A stretch of 64,000 nucleotides of DNA from Pseudomonas sp. NBRC 111124 (GCF_001320245.1 NZ_BCBA01000009.1:1-64000), one strand, 5' to 3'; shown: positions 1-8,441, counted from the first letter of the stretch. Notes: generated by a model not told the origin, from the sequence alone. Program-made: numbers and translations.

Positions 1-8
1 GGCTTTAG

Positions 9-26
9 CCGCGAAGAGGCCGGCAC
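9..26. repeat. Partial REP-type sequence at window edge
   Basis: A GCCGCGAAGAGGCCGG-type stretch identical in style to the REP arms found elsewhere in this window. It lies just downstream of the first gene; its partner arm, if any, is outside the window. Confidence 0.45.
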
Positions 27-39
27 AGCCACCGAAAAT

Positions 40-1137
40 CTAGGTCCCACTCTTGAGCCGGCTGAATGCCCGGGTCAGCTCGCGGTTGAAGGCTTTGCCA
101 TTGTCATTCTTGCCATACAACCGCGCCCGCACTTCAGCCGGCGGGTAGGTCCCCGGCGCATTGCGGATGCGCGCATCCACCAGCCCATCCGCCGCCGTGA
201 TCGCGTTGGCGTAATGGATGGTGTCGGTGATCGGCGCGATCACATCTGGCCGCATCAGATAATCCACCAGCTTCCACGCCGCATCCCGGTGCGGCGCGTC
301 CTTGGGCACCACCAGCGCATCCAGCCAAATCAACGTGCCCTCCTTCGGAATGCTGTAGTCCAGCGCAAACGCCTTGCCCGCCTGCTGCGCCTGACCCTCG
401 GCGATGGCCACGTTGCCGTTCCACGACATCGCCACGCAAGTCTCACCATTGGCCAGGTCGTTGATGTTGCGGTCATTGTCGAAATAGCGAATGTACGGCC
501 GGATTTTGCGCAACTGCACTTCTGCAGCCTTCAGGTCCTCAAGGCGCTGCTGATTGATGTCCAGGCCCATGTAGCGCATCACCGCAGCGAACACCTCGTT
601 GGGATCGTTGAGCAGGCTCACCCCGCAGTCGGCGAATTTCGCCACCACCTGCGGGTCGAACAGCATCGCCCAGCTGTCCAGCGGCGCATCGCCCATGCGC
701 GCCGTCACAGCCTGCTGCTGGAAACCCACCCCGGTGGTGCCCCAGGCATAAGTCCCGGCATAACGGTTACCCGGGTCGAACAAGGCCATGTGCTGGCGGA
801 ACTCCTCACCCACCCCAGCCAGGTGTGGCAGCTGGGCTTTGTCCAGCGGTTGCAGGGCACCGCTGGCAATGGCACGGCTCAGGTGCTGGCCGGCTGTGAG
901 CACCACATCGTAGCCACTGCCACCGGTCAACAGCTTTGTCTCGGCGGTTTCCAGCGAGTCAAAGTGGTCGGCGACCACGCGGATGCCGGTTTCCTTCTCG
1001 AACTGAGTCAAGGTATCGGGTGCAAGGTACTCGCCCCAAATGTAAAGGTTGACGGTCGGCTGTTGTGCGTCGGCAGCCTGGGCCGCCGAGGCGGCGCAGC
1101 CCAGGGCAAGCGCAAAGGTGAGTGCGCTCAGCTTCAT
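40..1137 (-). CDS. Polyamine ABC transporter substrate-binding protein (PotF/SpuD type)
   Basis: Periplasmic solute-binding protein expected to bind putrescine, spermidine or a related amine. The 365 residues match the family length. Residues 1-21 look like a Sec signal peptide ending in AQA. The mature protein opens with VNLYIWGEYLAPDT, the PotD/PotF-style first strand, and contains YDVVLTAGQ and the late MSWNGN stretch typical of the family. The start codon overlaps the stop of the upstream agmatine deiminase by one base (TGATG), so the two genes are probably co-transcribed and translationally coupled. No permease or ATPase gene is nearby, so it must use a transporter encoded elsewhere or act as a sensor. 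The family is clear; the exact ligand is inferred from the neighbours. Confidence 0.88.
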   Translation of the reverse strand: MKLSALTFALALGCAASAAQAADAQQPTVNLYIWGEYLAPDTLTQFEKETGIRVVADHFDSLETAETKLLTGGSGYDVVLTAGQHLSRAIASGALQPLDKAQLPHLAGVGEEFRQHMALFDPGNRYAGTYAWGTTGVGFQQQAVTARMGDAPLDSWAMLFDPQVVAKFADCGVSLLNDPNEVFAAVMRYMGLDINQQRLEDLKAAEVQLRKIRPYIRYFDNDRNINDLANGETCVAMSWNGNVAIAEGQAQQAGKAFALDYSIPKEGTLIWLDALVVPKDAPHRDAAWKLVDYLMRPDVIAPITDTIHYANAITAADGLVDARIRNAPGTYPPAEVRARLYGKNDNGKAFNRELTRAFSRLKSGT

Positions 1138-2246
1138 CAGCGGCGGCCCCCGGCATACTGCGGCATGGTGATACAGGCGACATTACCGCCACCGAGCAGG
1201 ATCTCGCGGGAGTTTTCGATGCCGATGATGCGGTGCTCAGGGAACAGCTCCGCCAGGGTCGCCTGGGCAATGGCGTCGTTGCGGTCACCGAACAGCGGCA
1301 CGACGATGGCCGAGTTGCCGGCGTAATAGTTGATGTACGAAGCACAGATCTGGGTACCGGCCTCGCGCAGGTGAGTGCCTTCGACCTGGTCCAGCCCCGC
1401 AGCCTCTTCGGCCGTCCATTGCAGTACGTCAGGTTGGGGCAGCTTGTGCACCTTGAGTTCACGCCCACGGGCATCACGGGTGCTGCGCAGGATGTCGTAG
1501 ACCTCCTGGTAGATTTCCCACTGCGGATCGTCACGGTTGTCGGTCCATTGCAGGACCACTTCGCCGGGGCGCACGAAGCAAGCCAAATCGTCGACGTGGC
1601 CATCGGTTTCGTCGAACTTGCAGCCACGCGGCAGCCAGATCACCTGCTCGGCACCCAGGTAGTCTTCCAGGCGCCGGGTCACCTCGGCCTTGCCCAGATG
1701 AGCATTGCGGTTGCGGTTGAGCAGGCATTGCTCAGTGGTCAGCAAGCTGCCCTGGCCGTCACTCTGAATACCGCCAAGCTCGGCGATCAGCGGCGCGCGG
1801 TAGCGGTCCAGGCCTTCGATCTCGAGGATCTTCTGGGCGATCTGGTCGTCCTTGTCCCACGGGTAATAGAGGCCGCCATCGAGGCCGCCATAGGCGTTGA
1901 ACTCGAAGTCGACGCCGCGCACTTCGCCACTCTTATCGTTGACCACGAAGCAGGCACCGCTGTCACGGAACCAAGTGTCATTGCAGGTCATTTCCACCAC
2001 GCGCACCTGCGCGGGCAACAGGCGCCGGGCGTTGGCGTACTGGGCAGCCGAGGCGCAGACCGTGACCGGCTCACTGGAGGCGATCGCCGTGACGATCTCG
2101 ACCCAGACTTTCTGCGCAGGCTTGGCGCCATTGCGCCAGACATCCGGGCGCTCTGGCCAGCCGAGCCAGCAACCGGCCTTGCGCTCGAATTCGCCGGGCA
2201 GGCGGAAACCATCGGCCTTGGGGGTGGTGGTGAGCGAACGTGCCAT
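1137..2246 (-). CDS. aguA: Agmatine deiminase-family protein (divergent AguA paralogue)
   Basis: Peptidyl-arginine-deiminase fold enzyme. Canonical AguA hydrolyses agmatine to N-carbamoylputrescine and ammonia. The protein has 369 residues, the usual length. NDTWFRDSGA (89-98), DETDGHVDDL with His217, and GGGNVACIT with the expected nucleophile Cys358 are all present. It departs from well-known AguA sequences at three conserved spots: RDTGP reads RDSGA, EGGSIHVDG reads ELGGIQSDG (about 156-164), and the His before the catalytic Cys (NIHC) is Ala357. The catalytic Cys and the GHVD His remain, so an active enzyme with shifted substrate preference is plausible. It is first in a two-gene unit with the polyamine-binding protein. 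The symbol reflects the family; it may be a second copy of unknown specificity. Confidence 0.8.
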   Translation of the reverse strand: MARSLTTTPKADGFRLPGEFERKAGCWLGWPERPDVWRNGAKPAQKVWVEIVTAIASSEPVTVCASAAQYANARRLLPAQVRVVEMTCNDTWFRDSGACFVVNDKSGEVRGVDFEFNAYGGLDGGLYYPWDKDDQIAQKILEIEGLDRYRAPLIAELGGIQSDGQGSLLTTEQCLLNRNRNAHLGKAEVTRRLEDYLGAEQVIWLPRGCKFDETDGHVDDLACFVRPGEVVLQWTDNRDDPQWEIYQEVYDILRSTRDARGRELKVHKLPQPDVLQWTAEEAAGLDQVEGTHLREAGTQICASYINYYAGNSAIVVPLFGDRNDAIAQATLAELFPEHRIIGIENSREILLGGGNVACITMPQYAGGRR

Positions 2247-2321
2247 GGGTCAACCTCGTGTCGGTGAGTGATGGTTGCACGCTACGTCGCCTCGCCTGCG
2301 GGATCCAACGATGAAAACTCA

Positions 2322-2350
2322 GCGATAGCTGAATTCAATTCAGCTATCGC
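2322..2350. promoter_or_regulatory. 29-bp palindrome between lysR gene and agmatine deiminase
   Basis: Perfect 14-base arms, GCGATAGCTGAATT and its complement, flank a single C. The right arm covers the last codons and stop of the LysR gene, and the element ends about 75 bp upstream of the deiminase start. It could be the operator through which the LysR protein controls the deiminase/binding-protein unit (the arms contain an ATAGC...GCTAT dyad). As RNA on the minus strand it would form a stem followed by only four T, so it could also act as a weak terminator. Confidence 0.5.
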
Positions 2351-3227
2351 CCAGCTGTTCGATGAACCATTCAATAAAGTCGGCCACCGGCGCGCGCTCC
2401 AAGCGCAGCCGCTCACACACCAGCGCGTACTGCCCCTGGGCCGTGACGCTGGCACTGAACGGGCGCACCAGCCGGCCACTCTGCAGGTCGGCCTGGCAGG
2501 TCAGGTTGTCGCCCATGGCCACGCCCTGCCCCAGCAATGCGGCCTCTAGCGCCAGCGCGGCATGGGGGAAGTACAGCTGGCGGGTGGGCAAGGCGTCCTC
2601 GGCGTGGGTGGCCAGCCAAGTGGTCCAGGTGCGGCCATCCTGGTCATCGTGCAACAGGCAGTGGCGCACCAAGTCACGCGGGCGCTTGAGGCCGCCCTGG
2701 TTGAACAGGCCGGGGCTGCACACGGGGAAAAACTGCAACAGCGGCAGCGGCCGAACGAAGTGGGTGCTGGCGTCCAGGGCGCTGGTGCCGTAGGTGATGG
2801 CCAGGTCGACGTCCAGCGCCGGGGCGCCGGCATCGATTGGCTGGTCGTGCAGGTGCAGGGTGATGTGCGGATAACGGCTGCTGAAATCGGCCAGGCGCGT
2901 GACCAGCCACTTCTGCGCCAGCTCCGCCGTCACCGCCACCCGCAGCACCGCCTGCGAGGCCGGGTCGCGCAGCTCGTCGCAGGCTTTGCCGATCAACTCG
3001 AAGGCCTGTTGCAGGTGATGCAGCAGGCGTTCGGCTTCGGCACTGGGGCGTACCTGGCGGCCCGCGCGCTCGAACAGGGCGACACCGAGCTGCTCCTCAA
3101 GCTGGCGAATCTGGTGGCTGACCGCGCTGTCGGTGACGCACAACTCAGCAGCGGCGCGGCCGAAGTGGCCATGGCGGGCAGCGCATTCGAAGGTGCGCAG
3201 GGCGGTGAGAGACGGCAGGCGGCGCAT
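2340..3227 (-). CDS. LysR-family transcriptional regulator (GcvA-like)
   Basis: A 295-residue DNA-binding activator/repressor. An N-terminal winged helix-turn-helix spans about residues 5-63, with AAAELCVTDSAVSHQI as the recognition region and the family-typical LEEQLGVALFER. An effector-binding domain follows from about residue 92. The gene is divergent from the puuB-like operon and upstream of, in the same direction as, the agmatine deiminase unit, so it sits between both polyamine units and could control either. Its stop codon lies inside the palindrome described at 2322-2350. The co-inducer cannot be read from the sequence. Confidence 0.9.
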   Translation of the reverse strand: MRRLPSLTALRTFECAARHGHFGRAAAELCVTDSAVSHQIRQLEEQLGVALFERAGRQVRPSAEAERLLHHLQQAFELIGKACDELRDPASQAVLRVAVTAELAQKWLVTRLADFSSRYPHITLHLHDQPIDAGAPALDVDLAITYGTSALDASTHFVRPLPLLQFFPVCSPGLFNQGGLKRPRDLVRHCLLHDDQDGRTWTTWLATHAEDALPTRQLYFPHAALALEAALLGQGVAMGDNLTCQADLQSGRLVRPFSASVTAQGQYALVCERLRLERAPVADFIEWFIEQLGDS

Positions 3228-3294
3228 CGGTTTTTCCTGTCAGAGCGGCCTGCCGATCATATACAACCCATTCAGAAAGACGAACGGCCTGGCG

Positions 3295-3324
3295 TCATGA
3301 AAAATCCCTGCTAAATTTTCATGA
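3295..3324. promoter_or_regulatory. Inverted repeat TCATGAAAA...TTTTCATGA upstream of puuB-like gene
   Basis: Two perfect 9-base arms (3295-3303 and 3316-3324) separated by 12 bases in the AT-rich control region between the divergent lysR gene and the flavin oxidase gene, ending 34 bp before the oxidase start. This is a good candidate operator for the XRE/cupin regulator encoded in the operon, or for the LysR protein. The assignment is inferred from position and symmetry only. Confidence 0.5.
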
Positions 3325-3357
3325 AAATAACCACAATAAATTTCACGAGGCCCAGGC

Positions 3358-4647
3358 ATGTTCAAGCAATCCGCCCAACACGTCGCCAGCTACTACGCCC
3401 AGACCTACCCCGCCAGCATCCCCCTGCGCCCTACTTTGCAAGGCCCGCACGACACCGATGTGCTGATTATCGGCGCCGGCTTCAGTGGCCTTCACACTGC
3501 CCTGCGCCTGACCCTGGCCGGCAAGCGCGTGACCCTGCTGGAAGCCAGCCGGGTCGCCTGGGCCGCCTCCGGGCGCAACGGCGGCCAGGCACTGCTGGGC
3601 TGGTCGTGCGACATGCCGCCATTGGAAAAGGCCTTGGGTGTGGAACGCACCCGCCGCCTGTGGGACAGCATGTCCTGGGCCGCCGACGAGATGCGCGAGC
3701 TGCCCCTGCGCCATGGCTTCGACATCGACTACCGGCTCGGCAGCCTATGGACGGCGGTGCTGCCTCGGAGGATAAAGATGCTCGAAGAAGCCCTGCACGA
3801 TGCCGAACATAAATGGGGCTACGACGCCCTGCGCCTGATCGGCCGCGACGAGTTGCCGCAATGGATCGACAGCCCGCGTTACCAGGCCGCGCTGTACGAC
3901 GCCAGGGGCGCGCACCTCAACCCGCTGAAACTGGCCCAGGGCCTGGCCGCCACCATCGAAGCCCATGGCGGGCGCATCTTCGAACAGAGCCAGGTGCTGG
4001 ATTATCAGCCGAGTGCCAACGGCTACGTGGCCCGCACCGAGCAGGGCGAGATACGCTGCGAGGTGCTGGTTCTGGCCTGCAACGCCTACATCGACCGCCT
4101 CGACCGCGGCCTGTCGCGCCGGCTGCTGCCGGTCGGCTCGTACCAGGTAGCCACCGCGCCGCTGGAAGCCGAGTTCGCCCGCTCCCTGCTGCCGCGCAAC
4201 AGCTGCGTGATCGACAACCAGTTCGTGCCCGACTACTTCCGCCTCACCCCCGACCACCGCCTGCTGTTTGGCGGCGGCTGCACCTACCTGGGCGGTATCC
4301 CCAAGGACGTCGCCAGCGCCACCCGCCCCTACCTGGAGCGGGTGTTCCCGCAACTGGCCGGGGTCGCCATCGACTATGCTTGGGGCGGCCACATCGACTG
4401 CAGCATCCAGCGCACTCCGGACGTCGGCCGCGCGGGCCAGCGTTACTGGTTGCAAGGCTTCTCCGGCCATGGCGTGCTGCCGACCCTGGCCGCGGCGCGT
4501 GCGGTGAGCGATGCCATCCTCGGCAACGACGACCTGCTGGCCTTGTACCAAGGCATCGACAACGGCCGCTTCCCCGGCGGTGACCTGCTGGCCGCACCGC
4601 TGGAAGCGGCGGCCAAGGCCTGGTACAGGATGCGCGACCATGTCTGA
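3358..4647 (+). CDS. puuB: FAD-dependent amine oxidoreductase (gamma-glutamylputrescine oxidase-like)
   Basis: DAO-family flavoenzyme, 429 residues. The dinucleotide-binding fingerprint VLIIGAGFSGLHTALRL is at about residues 35-51, with GxGxxG at 39-44, followed by the acidic strand end VTLLEA and the SGRNGGQ motif typical of PuuB/OrdL-type oxidases. Near the C terminus HIDCSIQRTPDVG and LQGFSGHGV match the FAD-closing region of this family. It is expected to oxidise gamma-glutamylputrescine or a related glutamylated amine to the aldehyde, ammonia and peroxide. It is first of three genes with the XRE/cupin regulator (8-bp overlap) and the glutamine-synthetase-like ligase, the classical puu set. 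The exact amine substrate is uncertain. Confidence 0.85.
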   Translation: MFKQSAQHVASYYAQTYPASIPLRPTLQGPHDTDVLIIGAGFSGLHTALRLTLAGKRVTLLEASRVAWAASGRNGGQALLGWSCDMPPLEKALGVERTRRLWDSMSWAADEMRELPLRHGFDIDYRLGSLWTAVLPRRIKMLEEALHDAEHKWGYDALRLIGRDELPQWIDSPRYQAALYDARGAHLNPLKLAQGLAATIEAHGGRIFEQSQVLDYQPSANGYVARTEQGEIRCEVLVLACNAYIDRLDRGLSRRLLPVGSYQVATAPLEAEFARSLLPRNSCVIDNQFVPDYFRLTPDHRLLFGGGCTYLGGIPKDVASATRPYLERVFPQLAGVAIDYAWGGHIDCSIQRTPDVGRAGQRYWLQGFSGHGVLPTLAAARAVSDAILGNDDLLALYQGIDNGRFPGGDLLAAPLEAAAKAWYRMRDHV

Positions 4648-5191
4648 AGACGCCCAAGGCCTGGCCCTGCTGATCCGCGACCTGCGCAAGCACCGCGGGC
4701 TCACCCTCGATGACTTGGCGGGCAAGGTCAAACGCTCGCTGGGCTTTCTGTCCCAGGTCGAGCGCGGCCTGTCGCAGCCGACCGTGGCCGACCTCACGGC
4801 CATCAGCGAAGCCTTGCAGGTGCCGACCACCTACTTTTACCAGGCCAGCCAGCTACCCGCCCTGGATTGGGTCACCCGCCCCGGCGAGCGGCGCACGATC
4901 TACTACGCAGGGGGCATCAGCGATGTGCTGGTCTCGCCCACGCTCAACGGCCGTTTCGCCATGCTCGAGAGCCACCTCGCACCCGGCGCCAGCAGCGGCG
5001 AGGGGCATCTGGACGACAGTTCCGAGCAAGGCGGTTTCGTCCTTGAAGGTGAACTGACCCTCTGGCTCGCCGACGACGAGCACGCCGTGACCCTCGCCCC
5101 CAACGACAGCTTCCAGTTGCCGCCCAACCGCCACTTTCGCTACGCCAACCTGACCGACCAGACGACCCGCGTCCTCTGGGTATTCCGATGA
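4640..5191 (+). CDS. puuR: XRE-family regulator with C-terminal cupin (PuuR-like)
   Basis: A 183-residue transcription factor. An N-terminal helix-turn-helix (about 8-62, GLTLDDLAGKVKRSLGFLSQ, then VERGLSQPTVADL) is joined to a cupin sensor domain (about 105-180, with LAPGASSGEG and the EQGGFVLEGELTLWL segment). This matches E. coli PuuR in length and architecture. I chose the ATG at 4640 because it gives MSEDAQGLALLIRDLR, directly leading into the HTH; it overlaps the oxidase stop by 8 bp, which suggests coupling. It likely represses its own operon and releases it with putrescine or a glutamylated intermediate. Its candidate operator is the inverted repeat at 3295-3324. Confidence 0.87.
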   Translation: MSEDAQGLALLIRDLRKHRGLTLDDLAGKVKRSLGFLSQVERGLSQPTVADLTAISEALQVPTTYFYQASQLPALDWVTRPGERRTIYYAGGISDVLVSPTLNGRFAMLESHLAPGASSGEGHLDDSSEQGGFVLEGELTLWLADDEHAVTLAPNDSFQLPPNRHFRYANLTDQTTRVLWVFR

Positions 5192-5200
5192 GAGCACAGC

Positions 5201-6553
5201 ATGACCACAACAACAGGCTTTCCCGATCTGCTCAGCGAAGTCCGCGCATTCCGTGCCCAATACCCCGACGTCAGCCATGTCGACCTGCTGAGCCTGGATA
5301 TCCCCGGGCACTTCTATGGCAAGCGCTACCCCATCGACATGCTGGAAAAAGTCGCCGCCGGGAGCCCGCTTAAACTGCCGCAGAACTGCGTGCTGCTGGG
5401 CGTGCAAGGTGGGCTGTTCCCGATTGGCGATTACTGCTTCAACGATGGCGACCCGGATGCCATCCGCCGCCTGATCCCCGGCACGCTCAAGCCGGTGACC
5501 TGGGAACGCGAGCCGCTGGGGCAGATGCTGATCAGCTCGGACGGCACTGGCGCGCCGATCGAGTTCGAACCCCGCGAGGTTCTTGCCCGTGTGCTGCAGC
5601 GCCTCCAACGACGCGGCATTCGCCCGGTGGTGGCATTCGAGCTGGAGTTCTACCTGTTCGACCGGTCGCTCAAGCAGGGCCTACCGCAATTTCCCCGCGA
5701 CCCGCTCAGCGATGACCCGGACGACCAACCCAACATGCACATCGAACGGCTGTCGCGCTTTAGCGAAGTGCTGCACGACATGGTCAAGACGGCCAATGCC
5801 CAAGGGATCGATGCCAACGTCATCACCGCCGAACTGGGCCCCGGCCAGTTCGAGATCAACTTCGGCCACTGCGATGACGGCCTGCAGGCCGCCGACTGGG
5901 CCGCCCTGTTCTGCCGCAGCACCCGGGGGGTGGCGCTCAAGCACGGCCACCGCGCCTCGTTCATGAGCAAACCCTACCTGCAAGCACCGGGCAGTGGCAT
6001 GCACGTGCATGTGAGCTTGTACGACCAGGCTGGCAACAACCTGCTGGCAGCCGATCAGCAACGCCCGCTGCGCCATGCCGTGGCCGGCTGCCTGGCACTG
6101 TTGCCGCACTGCATGCCGATCTTCGCCGCCAACCACAATGCGTTCCGCCGCTATGGCGCCATGGTCAACGCCGCCAGCCGCGCCAGCTGGGGCTTCGAGG
6201 ACCGCGATGCGTGCATCCGCATTCCCGAGTCGGATGCGCGCAACCTGCGTATCGAGCACCGGCTGGCGGGGGCAGATGCCAACCCGTACCTGGTGCTGGC
6301 GGCGATCCTGTGTGGCATGGAGCATGGGCTGGATGCCGGGCAGGAACCGATTGCACCGCTGAATGACGATCGCAGCAGCGGTATCGACTTTCCCAAGGAC
6401 ATGCTCGGCGCGGTCGCGGCGATGCGCAACCACCCGGCGGTGAACGAGGGGTTGGGAGAGGAATTCGTGATGGTGTATTGCGAGAACAAGCGCCAGGACC
6501 ATCTGGCATTCATGCAGGAAGTCAGTGCGCGGGAATACCGCTGGTTCATGTGA
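5201..6553 (+). CDS. puuA: Glutamine synthetase-family gamma-glutamyl-amine ligase (PuuA/SpuI-like)
   Basis: A 450-residue GlnA-fold, ATP-dependent ligase that joins glutamate to an amine, the first step of the gamma-glutamylated putrescine route. Visible catalytic blocks are VAFELEFYLFD, the metal-binding GPGQFEINFGHCD, MHVHVSLYD, NHNAFRRYG, and RIEHRLAGADANPYL near the C terminus. It is shorter than housekeeping GlnA and has no adenylylation-site tail. It starts 9 bp after the PuuR-like gene and closes the operon. The oxidase, regulator and ligase together support polyamine or monoamine use as nitrogen and carbon source. The substrate (putrescine, spermidine, cadaverine, ethanolamine) cannot be told from sequence. 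Confidence 0.87.
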   Translation: MTTTTGFPDLLSEVRAFRAQYPDVSHVDLLSLDIPGHFYGKRYPIDMLEKVAAGSPLKLPQNCVLLGVQGGLFPIGDYCFNDGDPDAIRRLIPGTLKPVTWEREPLGQMLISSDGTGAPIEFEPREVLARVLQRLQRRGIRPVVAFELEFYLFDRSLKQGLPQFPRDPLSDDPDDQPNMHIERLSRFSEVLHDMVKTANAQGIDANVITAELGPGQFEINFGHCDDGLQAADWAALFCRSTRGVALKHGHRASFMSKPYLQAPGSGMHVHVSLYDQAGNNLLAADQQRPLRHAVAGCLALLPHCMPIFAANHNAFRRYGAMVNAASRASWGFEDRDACIRIPESDARNLRIEHRLAGADANPYLVLAAILCGMEHGLDAGQEPIAPLNDDRSSGIDFPKDMLGAVAAMRNHPAVNEGLGEEFVMVYCENKRQDHLAFMQEVSAREYRWFM

Positions 6554-6568
6554 CATCGGTGCTGGATT

Positions 6569-6594
6569 CTTCGCGGCGTCGAACCGCCGCGAAG
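6569..6594. repeat. REP-like hairpin after the puu-like operon
   Basis: Perfect 10-base arms CTTCGCGGCG and CGCCGCGAAG around a 6-base loop, followed by AGAGGCCGGTACTG, the same tail as the other REP sequences in this window. It can fold in RNA and may end transcription after the ligase gene, though there is no T-run. Confidence 0.55.
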
Positions 6595-6686
6595 AGGCCG
6601 GTACTGCCAATACATTTTTCAATGCAGTGTGAAATCCCTCCTATTCTCAATAGCTCACTTCGGTTCCTGCACTGAGGACACACGAC

Positions 6687-7517
6687 ATGAGCTACGTAAC
6701 CACGAAGGATGGCGTTCAGATCTTCTACAAGGACTGGGGCCCGCGCGATGCGCCGGTCATCCACTTCCACCACGGCTGGCCGCTCAGCGCTGACGACTGG
6801 GACGCGCAGATGCTGTTCTTCCTCGCCAAGGGCTTTCGCGTGGTCGCCCACGACCGCCGCGGTCACGGGCGCTCCAGCCAGGTGTGGGACGGCCACGACA
6901 TGGACCACTACGCCGACGATGTGGCAGCCGTAGTCGCGCACCTCGGCACCCAGGGCGCGGTGCATGTGGGCCACTCCACCGGTGGCGGCGAAGTGGTGCG
7001 CTACATGGCGCGGCACCCTGGGGACCCGGTGGCCAAGGCGGTGCTGATCGCCGCCGTGCCACCGCTGATGGTACAGACGCCTGGCAACCCCGGCGGCCTG
7101 CCCAAGTCGGTGTTCGACAACTTCCAGGCCCAGGTCGCCAACAACCGCGCGCAGTTCTACCGTGATGTGCCGAGCGGGCCGTTCTACGGCTATAACCGCC
7201 CAGGGGTGCAAGCGTCGGAAGGCATCATCGGCAACTGGTGGCGCCAGGGCATGATCGGTAGCGCCAAGGCGCATTACGACGGCATCGTGGCGTTCTCGCA
7301 GACCGATTTCACCGAGGACCTGAAGGGCATCAAACAGCCGGTGCTGGTGATGCATGGCGATGATGACCAGATCGTGCCCTATGAAAATTCCGGGCCGCTG
7401 TCGGCCAAGTTGCTGCCCAATGGCACCCTGAAGACTTACAAAGGCTACCCGCACGGCATGCCGACTACCCATGCCGATGTGATCAATGCGGATCTGCTGG
7501 CGTTCATCCAGAACTGA
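6687..7517 (+). CDS. Alpha/beta-hydrolase, non-haem chloroperoxidase/esterase type
   Basis: A 276-residue cytoplasmic alpha/beta-hydrolase of the group named for cofactor-free haloperoxidases and aryl esterases. The nucleophile elbow is GHSTGG with Ser97. The acid is probably Asp227 in MHGDDDQIVP, and the base is His256 in YPHGMPTTH. The oxyanion segment HHGWPLSADDWDAQ and VAHDRRGHGRSS are family hallmarks. The natural reaction is usually ester hydrolysis or perhydrolysis; halogenation is an in vitro side activity. It stands alone, with REP-type repeats on both sides, so the context gives no substrate. A clear start follows a GAGG-type ribosome site. Confidence 0.85.
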   Translation: MSYVTTKDGVQIFYKDWGPRDAPVIHFHHGWPLSADDWDAQMLFFLAKGFRVVAHDRRGHGRSSQVWDGHDMDHYADDVAAVVAHLGTQGAVHVGHSTGGGEVVRYMARHPGDPVAKAVLIAAVPPLMVQTPGNPGGLPKSVFDNFQAQVANNRAQFYRDVPSGPFYGYNRPGVQASEGIIGNWWRQGMIGSAKAHYDGIVAFSQTDFTEDLKGIKQPVLVMHGDDDQIVPYENSGPLSAKLLPNGTLKTYKGYPHGMPTTHADVINADLLAFIQN

Positions 7518-7530
7518 TGGGGTTTGCTGT

Positions 7531-7572
7531 ACCGGCCTCTTCGCGGGCAAGCCCGCTCCCACAGAGGCCGGT
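7531..7572. repeat. REP element
   Basis: Outer arms ACCGGCCTCT (7531-7540) and AGAGGCCGGT (7563-7572) enclose an inner stem GCGGGC/GCCCGC and the GCTCCCACAG sequence typical of P. putida REP units. It lies between the hydrolase and the TSUP transporter gene. Confidence 0.7.
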
Positions 7573-7661
7573 ACTGGCAACCGTTTGCGCCCAGGACTAC
7601 CATGTCCCCCTCCTAGCGCGGCCTTTTGCCGCATGCCCTGCCTCCTGCCTGCCAGACACCC

Positions 7662-8441
7662 ATGCCTTTCGAACTTACCGTAGACCCGCTCACCCTGCTG
7701 ATCCTCGCCCTGGTCGCCTTCGTCGCCGGTTTCATCGATGCCATCGCCGGCGGCGGTGGCTTGCTGACCACCCCGGCGCTGCTCACCGCCGGCATGCCAC
7801 CGCACCTGGTGCTCGGCACCAACAAGCTCAGTTCGACATTCGGCTCGGCCACTGCCGGCTTCACCTACTACAAGCGCAAGCTGTTCCACCCGGCACAATG
7901 GCGCCCGGCCCTGCTCGCGACGCTGGTCGGCGCCTCGATCGGTGCGGTAGTGGCCCACTACATGCCGGCCGAGTGGCTGAACAAGATGCTGCCGGTAATC
8001 GTCTTCGCCTGTGGCATCTACCTGCTGTTCGGCGGCACGCCCAAGGCACCGCTGGATGCCGATGCGCCGATCAAGAAAAAATGGCAATTTCCCCAAGGCT
8101 TTACCCTGGGCTTCTACGACGGTGTGGCTGGCCCCGGCACCGGTGCGTTCTGGACCGTGAGCACACTGCTGCTCTACCCCATCGACCTGGTCCGCGCCAG
8201 CGGCGTGGCGCGCAGCATGAACTTCGTCAGCAACATCGCGGCGCTGACGGTGTTCATTATTTCCGGGCAGGTGGATTACATCGTCGGCCTGTGCATGGGC
8301 CTGTCGGTGATGGTCGGCGCCTTCTTCGGCGCACGCACGGCGATCAGTGGCGGCAGCAAGTTCATCCGCCCCGTCTTCATCACCGTGGTGCTGGCGTTGA
8401 CCGTTCGTTTAGCGTGGCAGCACTGGTTCGGGCAAGCCTAA
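7662..8441 (+). CDS. TSUP-family (TauE/SafE) membrane transporter
   Basis: A 259-residue inner-membrane protein with about eight hydrophobic segments. The N-terminal repeat shows [19 protein letters not shown] followed by [13 protein letters not shown], the TSUP signature, and a second [15 protein letters not shown] repeat appears mid-protein. TSUP proteins export sulfite, sulfonates or small organic anions by facilitated or proton-coupled transport. I chose the ATG at 7662 ([15 protein letters not shown]) because the upstream TTG at 7626 adds an uncharacteristic soluble leader. The 3' end overlaps the convergent nudC gene by 33 bp. The substrate is unknown. Confidence 0.85.
   Translation: MPFELTVDPLTLLILALVAFVAGFIDAIAGGGGLLTTPALLTAGMPPHLVLGTNKLSSTFGSATAGFTYYKRKLFHPAQWRPALLATLVGASIGAVVAHYMPAEWLNKMLPVIVFACGIYLLFGGTPKAPLDADAPIKKKWQFPQGFTLGFYDGVAGPGTGAFWTVSTLLLYPIDLVRASGVARSMNFVSNIAALTVFIISGQVDYIVGLCMGLSVMVGAFFGARTAISGGSKFIRPVFITVVLALTVRLAWQHWFGQA

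Noticed and set aside
1122..2267. Plus-strand frame opposite the agmatine deiminase
   Set aside because: Same length as the real gene only because GC-rich third positions avoid stops on the other strand; no recognisable motif.
6546..8096. Minus-strand frame spanning the alpha/beta hydrolase and TSUP genes
   Set aside because: Crosses two genes and a REP element; product has no domain.
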